A DNA stretch of 64,000 nt from G965202915 sp965202915 (GTDB taxonomy: Bacteria > Pseudomonadota > Gammaproteobacteria > Eutrophobiales > Eutrophobiaceae): NCBI GenBank assembly GCA_965202915.1, contig OZ241847.1, forward strand, positions 372,001-436,000. The letters run 5' to 3'. The notes beneath the pieces are model-generated. The model saw nothing but the letters and a program-made list of their open reading frames with translations. It was not told the origin of the DNA and made no database searches. Position 1 is the first letter of the stretch, and each line of letters starts with the position of its first letter. A program made the translations under genes and the position numbers. Of this stretch, positions 8,938 to 17,871 are shown one piece after another.

Positions 8938-10875
8938 TCAATCAAAAAATTTGTCATTAAAATTACTAATATATGAGGTGTCCGGCAGGTGTCGATCGCG
9001 TCCCGATGAAGCTACAAAGTGCCAATCGTTTTTTATGCAGATTAAATATTCTTTGAATAACCAACGTCTGATTCTGTTTATTATTGCGTTCTTGATTCTT
9101 CTTGGCATAGTTATTTGTAGAGGGTACAATCTATCATATATATAATTTAGCACATACGAGTCATTTTTATATATACCGTCGGCTTTCAAAATATCCAGAA
9201 TGTTTGCAAGTTCATCCCGATTATGATTCTCATAATCTTGATAGTTTCTCCAAATTTCGTTATTCCCAAGATGGAAGGTTAAATGCATGTTCCGGAACCA
9301 TGCAAAATTCCGGGCATGACAGGTGAGAATGGCCAGCAGAGCATCGTCTATCCATGCTGTGCCGATACAAATATTATTCAGTGGCATCAGCGGATAGAGT
9401 TCACGCTTAAATACAAAACAATCGGCACCTTCATGCGATCTGCCTGCGAAGGTATACAATAGATTGACATCCGTTGTGGTGTCGGGGACGGTTCTGCGGC
9501 TGATTGCGAAGGCATCATAGCCCTGGTCAATCAAATACTGGATGGAGATATAAAAATGAGGGACCAGTGCAATATCGGCGTTTGTGTAGATCAGGTAGTC
9601 GGCATCGGTCGCCTCATAGAGTCGTTCCAGGATATCCTGTAGGATGGGGAGTTTGCGTTTGGTTCGGAACTTCTTCAACAGGGCAATATGCCGATCGAGG
9701 TCTTTGGTATATTGAAAATCATAATCGCTTGGGATAATGGTTTCTTCATCAGAGTATTTGCTTGCATACAATTCGATATTCACCTTGCCCTCGGCATAGT
9801 GTCTGGCATTTTGCATGGACTGCAAGGTGATCGGTTGCGCTTGATAAAGCTCCGATTCCTTTGAGACTACAAAAGGATTAACGATATGAGCAATTTTCAT
9901 ATTAGCCGTTTTTTTGTGGGCATCCTTTGTGTGATGTGAGGTGTTCAGCAGGCGCCGGTGGTGCTCAAAGGAAGCTACAAAGTGCCGATCGTTTTTCATG
10001 TCGGCGAAAAAATTTTTGAATAGCCAAGATATGGTTCTATATATTATTGCGCCCTTGATTCTTCTGATTTTTTTTGGCACTTCTGTTATGCGATGAGAGC
10101 GCACGCGCTCATAAAAATAATTGAGCAGAGACGAGTCATTTTTATATACACCGTCGGCTTTCAAAATGTCCAGAATGTTTTCAAGTTCATCCCGATTATG
10201 ATTCTTATACTCTCGATAGGTTTTCCAAATTTCGTTATTCCCAAGATGGAAGGTTAAATGCATGTCCCGGAACCATGCAAAGTTCCGGGCATGACAGATG
10301 AGGATAGCCAGCAGAGCATCGTCTATCCATGCTGTGCCGATACAAATATTATTCAGTGGCATCAGCGGATAGAGTCCACGCTTAAATACAAAACAATCGG
10401 CACCCTCATGCCATCTGCCTGCGAAGGTATACAATAGATTGATATCCGTTATGGTATCGGGGACGGTTCTGCGGCTGATTGCGAAGGCATCATAGCCCTG
10501 TTCAATCAAATACTGGATAGAGATATAAAAATGAGGGACCAGTGTAATATCGGCGTTTGTGTAGATCAGGTAGTCGGCATCGGTCGCCTCATAGAGCCGT
10601 TCCAGGATATCCTTTAGGATGGCAAGTTTGCGTTTGGTTCGGAACTTCTTCACCAGGGCAATATGCCTATCCAGGTCTCTGGTATATTGAAAATCATAAT
10701 CGCTTGGGATAATGGTTTCTTCATCAGAGTACTTGCTTGCATACAATTCGATATTTACCTTGCCCTCGGCATGTTGCCTGGCATTTTGCATGGACTGAAA
10801 GGTGATCGGTTGCGCTTGATAAAGATCCGATTCCTTTGAGACTACAACAGGATGAATGATATGAGCAATTTTCAT
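8938..10875 (-). CDS. Unrecognised protein: in-frame fusion of two near-identical ~320-residue repeats
   Basis: I do not recognise this family. The 645 residues are two nearly identical halves (1-325 and 326-645), each starting MKIAHI and containing SKYSDEETIIPSDYDFQYT, DADYLIYTNAD and NNICIGTAWIDDALLAIL. The YTNAD segment after a hydrophobic strand recalls the DxD region of GT-A glycosyltransferases; this is a guess from pattern. The halves join through the linker HKKTAN, which is simply the translated upstream region of the second copy (A7 tract plus CGGCTAAT), so an ancestral separate gene was fused in frame. Each half has a basic C-terminal tail. The region is AT-rich compared with its neighbours. 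Confidence 0.7.
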   Translation of the reverse strand: MKIAHIIHPVVVSKESDLYQAQPITFQSMQNARQHAEGKVNIELYASKYSDEETIIPSDYDFQYTRDLDRHIALVKKFRTKRKLAILKDILERLYEATDADYLIYTNADITLVPHFYISIQYLIEQGYDAFAISRRTVPDTITDINLLYTFAGRWHEGADCFVFKRGLYPLMPLNNICIGTAWIDDALLAILICHARNFAWFRDMHLTFHLGNNEIWKTYREYKNHNRDELENILDILKADGVYKNDSSLLNYFYERVRSHRITEVPKKIRRIKGAIIYRTISWLFKNFFADMKNDRHFVASFEHHRRLLNTSHHTKDAHKKTANMKIAHIVNPFVVSKESELYQAQPITLQSMQNARHYAEGKVNIELYASKYSDEETIIPSDYDFQYTKDLDRHIALLKKFRTKRKLPILQDILERLYEATDADYLIYTNADIALVPHFYISIQYLIDQGYDAFAISRRTVPDTTTDVNLLYTFAGRSHEGADCFVFKRELYPLMPLNNICIGTAWIDDALLAILTCHARNFAWFRNMHLTFHLGNNEIWRNYQDYENHNRDELANILDILKADGIYKNDSYVLNYIYDRLYPLQITMPRRIKNAIINRIRRWLFKEYLICIKNDWHFVASSGRDRHLPDTSYISNFNDKFFD

Positions 10876-10876
10876 A

Positions 10877-11758
10877 TTAGCCGTTTTTTTGTGTGGGGGT
10901 AGATAATATTTTGATAGCTAACATTCTGATTCTGCGTTTTATTGCTCGCTTGATTCTGCCTCGAATTGTTATTTTCGGATGGTATATTTGATCATGCCTA
11001 TCATTGAACAGAGGCGAGTCATCTTTATATATACCGTCGGCTTTCAAAACGTCCAGAATGTTTGCAAATTCATCCCGATTATGATTCTGATATTCTTGTT
11101 CTTTGAGCCAAATTTGGTTATCTCCAAGATGGAAGGTTAAATGCATGTCCCGGAACCATGCAAAGTTTTGGGCATGACAGGTGAGGATGGTCAGCAGAGC
11201 ATCGTCTATCCATTTTGTGCCGATACAAATATTATTCAGTGGCATCAGCGGATAGAGTTCACGCTTAAATACAAAACAATCGGCACCCTTATGGAATGTG
11301 CCTGCAACGGTGTACAATAGATTGATATCCGTTATGGTGTCGGGGACGGTTCTGCGGCTGATTGCGAAGGCATCATAGCCCTGGTCAATCAAATACTGGA
11401 TAGAGATATAAAAATGAGGAACCAGTGCAATATCGACGTTTGTGTAAATCAGGTAGTCGGCATCGGTCGCCTCATAGAGCCGTTCCAGGATATCCTTTAG
11501 GATGGCGAGTTTGCGTTTGGTTCGGAACTTCTTCACCAGGGCAATATGCCTATCCAGGTCTCTGGTATATTGAAAATCATAATCGCTTGGGATAATGGTT
11601 TCTTCATCAGAGTATTTGCTTGCATACAATTCAATATTCACCTTGTCCTCGGCATAATGCCTGGCATTTTGCATGGACTGAAAGGTGATCGGTTGCGCTT
11701 GATAAAGATCCGATTCCTTTGAGACTACAACAGGATGAATGATATGAGCAATTTTCAT
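10877..11758 (-). CDS. Third tandem copy of the unrecognised protein family, separate ORF
   Basis: This is the first gene of the tandem set in transcription order. It is about 293 residues from the ATG at 11758, the start equivalent to that of the other copies; an upstream in-frame ATG at 11797 would add 13 residues. It shares the family blocks (SKYSDEETIIPSDYDFQYT, DADYLIYTN, NNICIGT.WIDDALL) and diverges at the C-terminus. It ends in TAA one base before the next copy's ATG (TAATATG). The same A7-CGGCTAAT junction that forms the fused linker in the neighbouring gene is read here in another frame, giving a stop. Function unknown; a role in surface glycan synthesis is possible from context. 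Confidence 0.7.
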   Translation of the reverse strand: MKIAHIIHPVVVSKESDLYQAQPITFQSMQNARHYAEDKVNIELYASKYSDEETIIPSDYDFQYTRDLDRHIALVKKFRTKRKLAILKDILERLYEATDADYLIYTNVDIALVPHFYISIQYLIDQGYDAFAISRRTVPDTITDINLLYTVAGTFHKGADCFVFKRELYPLMPLNNICIGTKWIDDALLTILTCHAQNFAWFRDMHLTFHLGDNQIWLKEQEYQNHNRDEFANILDVLKADGIYKDDSPLFNDRHDQIYHPKITIRGRIKRAIKRRIRMLAIKILSTPTQKNG

Positions 11759-11976
11759 ATTAGCCGTTTTTTGTATGCCAGGGAGGTTACCCGCCACTTA
11801 TTTTTCATGGAGGCAGTACAATAATTTTTATAGTATTTAGTAAAGTACATTTATGTTTGATGAGGAGGGTATTATATTAGATGCTCCCCCTCGTTGGGTT
11901 GGTAACCCTACTTATTATATTATAAAAATAATGGGCAGGACAAGCATGGTCCTAAAGAACTCGTGAGGTTTAAGAA

Positions 11977-14268
11977 TTGATACGCGCAGGAAGTGCAGCA
12001 TTTGCAGGCGGTGTTTTATACCTGTCCAGTTTAGTGGTTTTGCCGGGAGCCGGGCTGCTTATTCCAGTTTTGCCATTATGCATGGCCGCCCTCTACTTTA
12101 GGGGAACGCGCCTGGCCGGGCTGGTGCTACTTGGGTTCATATGGGCACTTATGCAGGCCAACCTTATCCTTGAGAAGCGATTGCCGCGGCAATTTGATGG
12201 AGAGTCTGTGCTTATCCATGGGACTGTGGCATCACTCCCCGAAAAACGTGCCAATGCAGTCCGGTTTTTGTTCGAGATTGATAATATCAGAGATAAACAC
12301 GGACAAATCCGGTCATTGCCGGGGAAGGTCAGGCTGAGTTGGTACGGCCCCCGGCCATCGCTGAAACCGGGTGAATTCTGGCAGTTGTATGCAAAATTAC
12401 GCCGCCCCCGTGGTTTTATCAATCCGGGCGGCTTTGACTATGAGACCTGGCTGTTTCAAAAAAAGATCAGTGCGACCGGTTACGTCAAAGCCTCTCCAAA
12501 GAATAAAAAAATATCCGCCACCAACGATTATCTGTTCCATCAATGGCGGCATAAAACAGGCGGCAGAATCGATGATCATATTACCGGCAAATATGCGGGC
12601 TTGATCAAAGCACTGGCCATTGGCGATAGAAGCGGGATCAGTGACGAACACTGGGTTTTGCTTAGAAAAACGGGCACCAATCATCTATTGGCCATCTCAG
12701 GTTTGCATATTGGGCTGGTGGCGTTTATCGCGTTTTCTCTGGGACGGGTGTTATGGTCATGGAATATGCGCTTGACCACTTTATTACCGGCCCGCCAATT
12801 TGCCGCGCTGTTTTCCATATTAATCGGCGTGATGTATGCCGGCCTGGCCGGATTCTCGCTACCGACGCAAAGGGCGTTGATCATGTTGTGCGTGTTCATG
12901 TCGGGCATATTACTGGGCAGACAATGGCGCATTTCATACGTTATCGCAATAGCAGTGTTTCTGATCTTGCTGATCCATCCATTTTCCGTACTCGCGGTTG
13001 AATTTTGGTTGTCTTTTGCCGCAGTAGTGATTATTGCCTATGCCCTTTCCTGCAGAGGCAAGCAACACAGGCGGTTCAATTCGCTGGTGCGGATCCAGTT
13101 TTTAATCCCGTTTGGAATGGTGCCGTTATTATTATTCTGGTTTCAAGAAATTGCAGTCAATAGTTTCTTTGCAAACCTGTTAGCGGTGCCGACGACCACC
13201 TTAATCATAGTCCCCCTCACCCTGCTTGCCACCTTGATAACCGGTCTGCTACCGGAAGTGGCCGGCTTTTTATATGAATCGGCGGTCCTGGTCATCACGC
13301 TGATGTTTGTTTATCTGGAGTTTTTAGGGAATTTGCCTTTCTCAAGCTGGGCGTCTTCCGCTCCCTCATTAATGGCGTTATTATTCGCCGGTATAGGCAT
13401 GGCTGTTATTTGCATGCCCGCAGGCGTGCCGGGCCGGTGGCTGGGCCTATGCTGGTTGATGCCCTTATTATGGCCCAATATTGCCTCACCCCGAACCAAT
13501 GGCTTCCATTTTTATTTGCTCGACGTGGGCCAGGGTCTGGCGGCGGTGGTGTCCACCCGTAATCATACGCTACTCTATGACAGCGGCCCGTTCTGGTCGG
13601 ATCGCTTTAACGCCGGGCGCAATATCATTATCCCATTTTTGAGGAGTCAGCGCATATCCAAAATAGACACGGTTTTGTTGAGTCATGGCGATAATGATCA
13701 TATAGGCGGAGCAGACAGCGTGCTGGATGCAATTAAGGTCGGTAAAGTGCTGGCCAGCACCGACAAGATCACCTTTGGGAACAAGTGGCCGTGCGTCTCC
13801 GGGATGCGCTGGCACTGGGACGGCGTTGATTTTGAAACACTGCATCCGCGGAGCAACACCAAGTTTACCGGCAATAATTCATCTTGTGTATTAAAAGTCA
13901 GCAGTCCCGATCTGTCGGTATTACTGCCCGGGGACATCGAATATCAGGCCGAGCAAAAAATAGTTGCGATACAGGCGGACAAACTGCAAGCCGACGTGTT
14001 GGTCGTGCCGCATCATGGCAGCATGACCTCATCTTCCCCCAGGTTTATCGACGCGGTGTCCCCGCGGGCGGTGTTATTCTCCGTCGGTTATCAAAATCGC
14101 TTTGGTTTCCCAAAACAAGATATAATAGAGCGGTATAACGATATCGGGGCAAAAATGTTATCAACTGCCGACAGCGGCATGATTGCATTTGCAAGCGATG
14201 ACGCAATGACGTTTACCGAATCCAGGCGCCAAAAACGGCGTTTTTGGCATTCGATTGATAAAAACTAA
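11977..14268 (+). CDS. comEC: ComEC/Rec2 family DNA uptake channel protein
   Basis: ComEC forms the inner-membrane pore for transforming single-stranded DNA. The 763 residues show hydrophobic N-terminal helices, an OB-like soluble segment (about 60-200), the multi-helix competence domain (about 215-490, with LLAISGLHIGLVAF) and a C-terminal metallo-beta-lactamase-like domain. That last domain contains DVGQGLAAVV, the metal motif SHGDNDHIGG and VPHHGS. TTG at 11977 is preceded by TGAGG at a suitable distance. It heads the comEC-exbB-exbD-lpxK-trm112-kdsB gene order known from other gammaproteobacteria. Confidence 0.92.
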   Translation: MIRAGSAAFAGGVLYLSSLVVLPGAGLLIPVLPLCMAALYFRGTRLAGLVLLGFIWALMQANLILEKRLPRQFDGESVLIHGTVASLPEKRANAVRFLFEIDNIRDKHGQIRSLPGKVRLSWYGPRPSLKPGEFWQLYAKLRRPRGFINPGGFDYETWLFQKKISATGYVKASPKNKKISATNDYLFHQWRHKTGGRIDDHITGKYAGLIKALAIGDRSGISDEHWVLLRKTGTNHLLAISGLHIGLVAFIAFSLGRVLWSWNMRLTTLLPARQFAALFSILIGVMYAGLAGFSLPTQRALIMLCVFMSGILLGRQWRISYVIAIAVFLILLIHPFSVLAVEFWLSFAAVVIIAYALSCRGKQHRRFNSLVRIQFLIPFGMVPLLLFWFQEIAVNSFFANLLAVPTTTLIIVPLTLLATLITGLLPEVAGFLYESAVLVITLMFVYLEFLGNLPFSSWASSAPSLMALLFAGIGMAVICMPAGVPGRWLGLCWLMPLLWPNIASPRTNGFHFYLLDVGQGLAAVVSTRNHTLLYDSGPFWSDRFNAGRNIIIPFLRSQRISKIDTVLLSHGDNDHIGGADSVLDAIKVGKVLASTDKITFGNKWPCVSGMRWHWDGVDFETLHPRSNTKFTGNNSSCVLKVSSPDLSVLLPGDIEYQAEQKIVAIQADKLQADVLVVPHHGSMTSSSPRFIDAVSPRAVLFSVGYQNRFGFPKQDIIERYNDIGAKMLSTADSGMIAFASDDAMTFTESRRQKRRFWHSIDKN

Positions 14269-14286
14269 TATATTGAGAGATAAAAA

Positions 14287-14910
14287 GTGCTTGAAATTAT
14301 AGAGGCGGGCGGATTATTAATGTGGCCTATCCTGTTATGCTCGGTCATTGCCCTGGCAATTGTTGCCGAGCGGTTGTGGTCATTACAGCAGAAGCGAGTA
14401 GCACCCAACAATCTGGTTGCTCAAGTGTGGCGATGGCAAAAGGCCGGCGATCTCGATTCGGAAAGAATACAAAGTCTGAGACATCGTTCACCGCTGGGGA
14501 GCATTCTGGCGGCGGGCCTGGTCAACAGACACCATAACCGCGAGGTCATGAAGGAAAGTATTGAGGAAGTCGGCAGGCACGTTGCCCACCAAATGGAACG
14601 TTTTCTTAACGCCCTGGGTACGATTGCTTCGATTACGCCATTATTGGGCCTGTTGGGCACGGTCATAGGCATGATTAAGGTATTTGCAGTCATTACCTCC
14701 CATGGCGTCGGTGACCCAAGCGTACTGGCCGAGGGTATTTCGGAGGCGCTTATCACCACTGCGGCGGGATTATCGGTGGCGATTCCCACCCTGATGTTTC
14801 ACCGTTATTTTCGCGGCAAGGTCGATGGTTTGATCATGACCATGGAACAGGAATCGCTGAAAATGGTGGAAATCATGGTAGGCATGCGGGAACGGGATCA
14901 CGGTGAGTAA
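14287..14910 (+). CDS. exbB: MotA/TolQ/ExbB proton channel family protein
   Basis: This is the inner-membrane subunit of a proton-motive-force transducing complex. Three hydrophobic segments are visible: about residues 8-30 (LLMWPILLCSVIALAIVAERLW), about 110-135 (TIASITPLLGLLGTVIGMIKVF) and about 150-175 (ISEALITTAAGLSVAIPTLMFH). The second and third carry the family's conserved Gly/Thr pattern. The length of 207 residues is typical. GTG is the likely start. It is followed after six bases by exbD. Its place next to lpxK points to the ExbB paralogue of this conserved lipid A cluster rather than to TolQ. Confidence 0.9.
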   Translation: MLEIIEAGGLLMWPILLCSVIALAIVAERLWSLQQKRVAPNNLVAQVWRWQKAGDLDSERIQSLRHRSPLGSILAAGLVNRHHNREVMKESIEEVGRHVAHQMERFLNALGTIASITPLLGLLGTVIGMIKVFAVITSHGVGDPSVLAEGISEALITTAAGLSVAIPTLMFHRYFRGKVDGLIMTMEQESLKMVEIMVGMRERDHGE

Positions 14911-14916
14911 CGGCGC

Positions 14917-15336
14917 ATGAATCTCCGCCCGTCCAGAAAAGAAGACGTCACTCTTGAAATCACCCCGCTGATTGATATCGTATTTTTATTGCTGATATTT
15001 TTCATGGTTTCAACCACCTTTGAACATGATTCGGAGATTAACATTACCCTGCCGGAAGCCTCGGAAGAGCTTACCCAGGCAAAACCGAACGCGATTAATA
15101 TCGCCATCGACCCGCAGAACCGGGTTTATATCAATGACAAGCCTTTGTTGAATGATCAAGTCACAACCATCAAAAATGCGATATCCTCCGCGATTGTCGG
15201 CCTGGATGAACCGCCGGTCATTATCAGCGCCGATTCCCAGGCCACCCATCAATCGGTGATTCGCGTGATGGACGCGGCGCGTCAGCTTAACCTGGTTAAG
15301 ATCGTATTTGCGACCCGCAGGGTTGAAGAAGAGTAA
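14917..15336 (+). CDS. exbD: ExbD/TolR family biopolymer transport protein
   Basis: This is the small partner of the ExbB-like channel. It has a short cytoplasmic N-terminus, a single transmembrane helix (LEITPLIDIVFLLLIFFMVS, about residues 14-33) with the conserved proton-carrying Asp in PLIDIVF, and a periplasmic domain. The 139-residue length is normal. It lies six bases after exbB and 12 bases before lpxK, consistent with one operon. Its physiological role in this cluster is not proven; association with envelope lipid biogenesis is inferred from conserved gene order. Confidence 0.92.
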   Translation: MNLRPSRKEDVTLEITPLIDIVFLLLIFFMVSTTFEHDSEINITLPEASEELTQAKPNAINIAIDPQNRVYINDKPLLNDQVTTIKNAISSAIVGLDEPPVIISADSQATHQSVIRVMDAARQLNLVKIVFATRRVEEE

Positions 15337-15348
15337 AGCCTTGCCACA

Positions 15349-16356
15349 ATGCTTATTTCGCCAAAACTCATCAATGCAATCTGGTATGAAAATCATCCGC
15401 TGTCGTTGCTCCTGGCACCATTGAGTTGGTTATATTGTGTGGTCGTCACCACCCGGCGTTTCCTTTACAGGGTGGGGCTGCTGGCCGTCAACAAGCTGGA
15501 CGTTCCGGTTATTGTTGTGGGCAATCTGACCGCGGGGGGTACCGGTAAAACCCCATTGGTTATCTGGCTGGCGGAATATTTAAGCTCACGGGGCTATAAA
15601 CCCGGTATTGTCAGCCGCGGCTATCGCGCAGGTGGCGGTAAAATCCCGCAGCGGGTAAGCGCGGACAGCAAACCGCAGGAAGTCGGCGATGAACCGGTAT
15701 TGATCGCGCGCCGCATTCGATGTCCGGTCGCGATTGGGAGGGCCAGACATATCGCCGCCAGGGCACTGATCAATCAACCCGGTTGTGACGTGATCATCGC
15801 CGATGACGGCCTGCAACATTATGGTTTGTATCGCGACATTCAGATCAACGTCATCGATGGCCGGCGCCGGTTTGGCAATCGCCGTTATCTGCCCGCCGGG
15901 CCCCTCAGGGAGTCACTGTCTCGCCTGAACGATATGGATCTTATCGTCGTCAATGGTCCGGCCGGCCGACGGGAGCATCAGATGGATTACCAGGTGAACC
16001 TGCTGGTCAATTTAACCCAACCCGATAACAAAGTGCCGTTGAATGTATTTAAGGGGCGTTCAGTCCATGCCGTTGCCGGCATAGGCGCGCCCGCGGGGTT
16101 TTTTGCGTGTCTCCGGCAATATGAATTGGATATTATCCCGCATGTATTTCCGGACCATCACTATTATTCGCGGGACGAAATAAATTTTGACGATGATTTA
16201 GCCGTGATCATGACCGAAAAAGACGCGGTAAAATGCGGCGATATAGGTTCCGACCGTCACTGGTATCTGCCGGTCGAGGCAAAATTATCCGAGACGTTTT
16301 TACATCGTCTTAATACCCTCATAGAAGCCATGCCAAATGGACAAGAAACTGCTTGA
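15349..16356 (+). CDS. lpxK: Tetraacyldisaccharide 4'-kinase LpxK
   Basis: LpxK phosphorylates the 4' position of the lipid A disaccharide at the inner membrane. The N-terminal membrane-associating segment is followed by the P-loop VGNLTAGGTGKTPLVIWLAE (about residues 49-68), then SRGYRAGGG, VGDEPVLIARR, DVIIADDGLQHYGLYRDI and RRFGNRRYLPAGPLRE, all family hallmarks. The length is 335 residues. The 3' end overlaps the Trm112-like gene by 20 bases. Together with kdsB it shows that the cell makes lipid A and Kdo. Confidence 0.95.
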   Translation: MLISPKLINAIWYENHPLSLLLAPLSWLYCVVVTTRRFLYRVGLLAVNKLDVPVIVVGNLTAGGTGKTPLVIWLAEYLSSRGYKPGIVSRGYRAGGGKIPQRVSADSKPQEVGDEPVLIARRIRCPVAIGRARHIAARALINQPGCDVIIADDGLQHYGLYRDIQINVIDGRRRFGNRRYLPAGPLRESLSRLNDMDLIVVNGPAGRREHQMDYQVNLLVNLTQPDNKVPLNVFKGRSVHAVAGIGAPAGFFACLRQYELDIIPHVFPDHHYYSRDEINFDDDLAVIMTEKDAVKCGDIGSDRHWYLPVEAKLSETFLHRLNTLIEAMPNGQETA

Positions 16357-16528
16357 TATCCTGATCTGTCCGGTTACCAAAGGCGCGCTGATTTATGACC
16401 GCGGCAATCAAGAATTAATCTCTCTCAAGGCCAAACTCGCCTATCCCATTCGCGATGATATTCCGGTGATGCTGGAAGCGGAGGCGCGTGCGCTCAGCGA
16501 TGAAGAGATAGAGCGGCACAGCAACTGA
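16337..16528 (+). CDS. Trm112 family small protein (YcaR-like)
   Basis: This 63-residue protein begins MDKKLLDILICPVTKGAL and continues with YPIRDDIPVMLEAEAR, the Trm112/YcaR signature. Only the first zinc-ribbon cysteine (ICPVTKG) is present, as in many bacterial members. It overlaps lpxK by 20 bases and is followed two bases later by kdsB, the standard arrangement in gammaproteobacteria. Eukaryotic Trm112 activates methyltransferases; the bacterial role in this cluster is not settled. Confidence 0.9.
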   Translation: MDKKLLDILICPVTKGALIYDRGNQELISLKAKLAYPIRDDIPVMLEAEARALSDEEIERHSN

Positions 16529-16530
16529 TT

Positions 16531-17265
16531 TTGAATTTCACGGTCGTTATTCCGGCGCGTTATGGCTCCACCCGATTACCGGGTAAGCCCTTGATCGAGG
16601 TACACAATAAACCGCTTATCCGGCATGTGTACGAGGCCGCCCGCGGCAGCGGAGCGCGCGACGTGATCATCGCCACTGATGATAAGCGCATACAGGCGGC
16701 GGCAGGCAAATTTGGCGCCCATGCGGTGTTGACCTCAACCCGGCACAGGTCCGGCACCGACAGAATAGCCGAGGCGGCCAATGTCTGCGGGCTAAAGGAC
16801 GATGAAATAATCGTCAACGTTCAGGGCGATGAATACGGACTCCCGGCCCGGCTGATTAACCAGGTTGCAACGGCGTTGCACAATAATTCCGGTAAAGCCA
16901 TCGCGACCTTGTCTGAGCCGCTGGTGGATGAAACCCGGATAATCGACAGCAATGTTGTGAAAGTGGTCGTCGACCATGACAATAACGCATTATATTTCAG
17001 CCGTTCCATCATTCCCTGGATGAAACATGCCGGTGATGGCCGGATTTATCGGCGTCACGTTGGCCTGTATGCCTATACCGCTCGAACCCTGCAGGCATTT
17101 ACACAACTTGCAGCCTCCGCACTTGAAAAAAGCGAATCCCTGGAACAACTGCGCGCCCTGCATCATGGCTGGAAGATACACGTTGAAATGGCCACCGCGA
17201 ATACCGGCATCGATATCAACACCCAGGCGGATCTGGACAGGATCAAGTCATCCGACACCGGCTGA
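16531..17265 (+). CDS. kdsB: 3-deoxy-manno-octulosonate cytidylyltransferase KdsB
   Basis: KdsB activates Kdo to CMP-Kdo for lipopolysaccharide inner-core synthesis in the cytoplasm. The N-terminus FTVVIPARYGSTRLPGKPL is diagnostic. VIIATDD, the RHRSGTDRIAEA segment and NVQGDEYGLPARLI follow, though EYG replaces the more usual EPL/EPF after QGD. YFSRSIIPW and HVGLYAYTARTL are also present. The length of 244 residues is normal. The start is a TTG two bases after the Trm112-family gene, without a strong Shine-Dalgarno, consistent with coupled translation. Confidence 0.94.
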   Translation: MNFTVVIPARYGSTRLPGKPLIEVHNKPLIRHVYEAARGSGARDVIIATDDKRIQAAAGKFGAHAVLTSTRHRSGTDRIAEAANVCGLKDDEIIVNVQGDEYGLPARLINQVATALHNNSGKAIATLSEPLVDETRIIDSNVVKVVVDHDNNALYFSRSIIPWMKHAGDGRIYRRHVGLYAYTARTLQAFTQLAASALEKSESLEQLRALHHGWKIHVEMATANTGIDINTQADLDRIKSSDTG

Positions 17266-17312
17266 ATGGCACGTCCGAATGACGCCGAAGCACGGGCGGT
17301 GGTTTGACGGGG

Positions 17313-17531
17313 TCAACGTTCCCGGTAAATTATTCTGCCCTTGCTGAGATCATAAGGCGTCATTTCAACCGTGACCGTGTCGCCGGTAAAAATGCGGATG
17401 TAATGTTTTCTCATCTTGCCCGAAATATGCGCGGTCACAACGTGGCCATTCTCAAGCTCAACACGAAACATGGTATTGGGCAGGGTCTCAATGACTTTGC
17501 CCGCCATTTCAATCTGATCTTCTTTTGCCAT
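17313..17531 (-). CDS. infA: Translation initiation factor IF-1
   Basis: This is the 72-residue OB-fold factor that blocks the ribosomal A site during initiation. The sequence has the expected MAKEDQIEMAGKVIETLPNT start, FRVELENGHVVTAHISGKMRKHYIRI, GDTVTVEMTPYDLSKGRI and an Arg-rich end. It lies downstream of aat on the same strand, separated by about 340 bases. infA near aat is the usual gammaproteobacterial arrangement. It converges with kdsB. Confidence 0.97.
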   Translation of the reverse strand: MAKEDQIEMAGKVIETLPNTMFRVELENGHVVTAHISGKMRKHYIRIFTGDTVTVEMTPYDLSKGRIIYRER

Positions 17532-17871
17532 ATAGTATATCCATGATTGCAGGGACGTAAATTCTGCACTAATTCGGCGGATCGGGCAACTCTATGCAGT
17601 CTGCGGTTCAAGCCTGCCGTTATTGAAGGCGCAATATTTTGATTGATGCGCGATCAACCGGGACGGCGACCCGCCGACGCATAGGGCACCAACAACACCC
17701 ACCTGAGGCGGGTGGCAAGGTGATTGAGCTACCGCCCTCGTTATACGGTAACCCAGGGTGGTACCGGTTCCTTTCCACACAGGCAACCATTATGCCGACC
17801 TTAACGTGGTTACTTTATGCCCCGGCAAATAATTGCAGTCATACGACGGGGTAAGGTAAAACCATAACTTA
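17532..17871. other. Intergenic region between aat and infA
   Basis: About 340 bases without a supported ORF. A tRNA gene was looked for because one often sits near infA, but no cloverleaf or T-arm consensus was found. A short inverted repeat (CCACC...GGTGG near 17698-17716) is visible. The infA promoter should lie here on the minus strand, but no confident -35/-10 pair was assigned. Confidence 0.5.

Noticed and set aside
17532..17871. Possible tRNA gene near infA
   Set aside because: GGTTCAAGCC at about 17609 resembles a T-loop, but the flanking bases do not form the T stem and no acceptor or anticodon arms fit.
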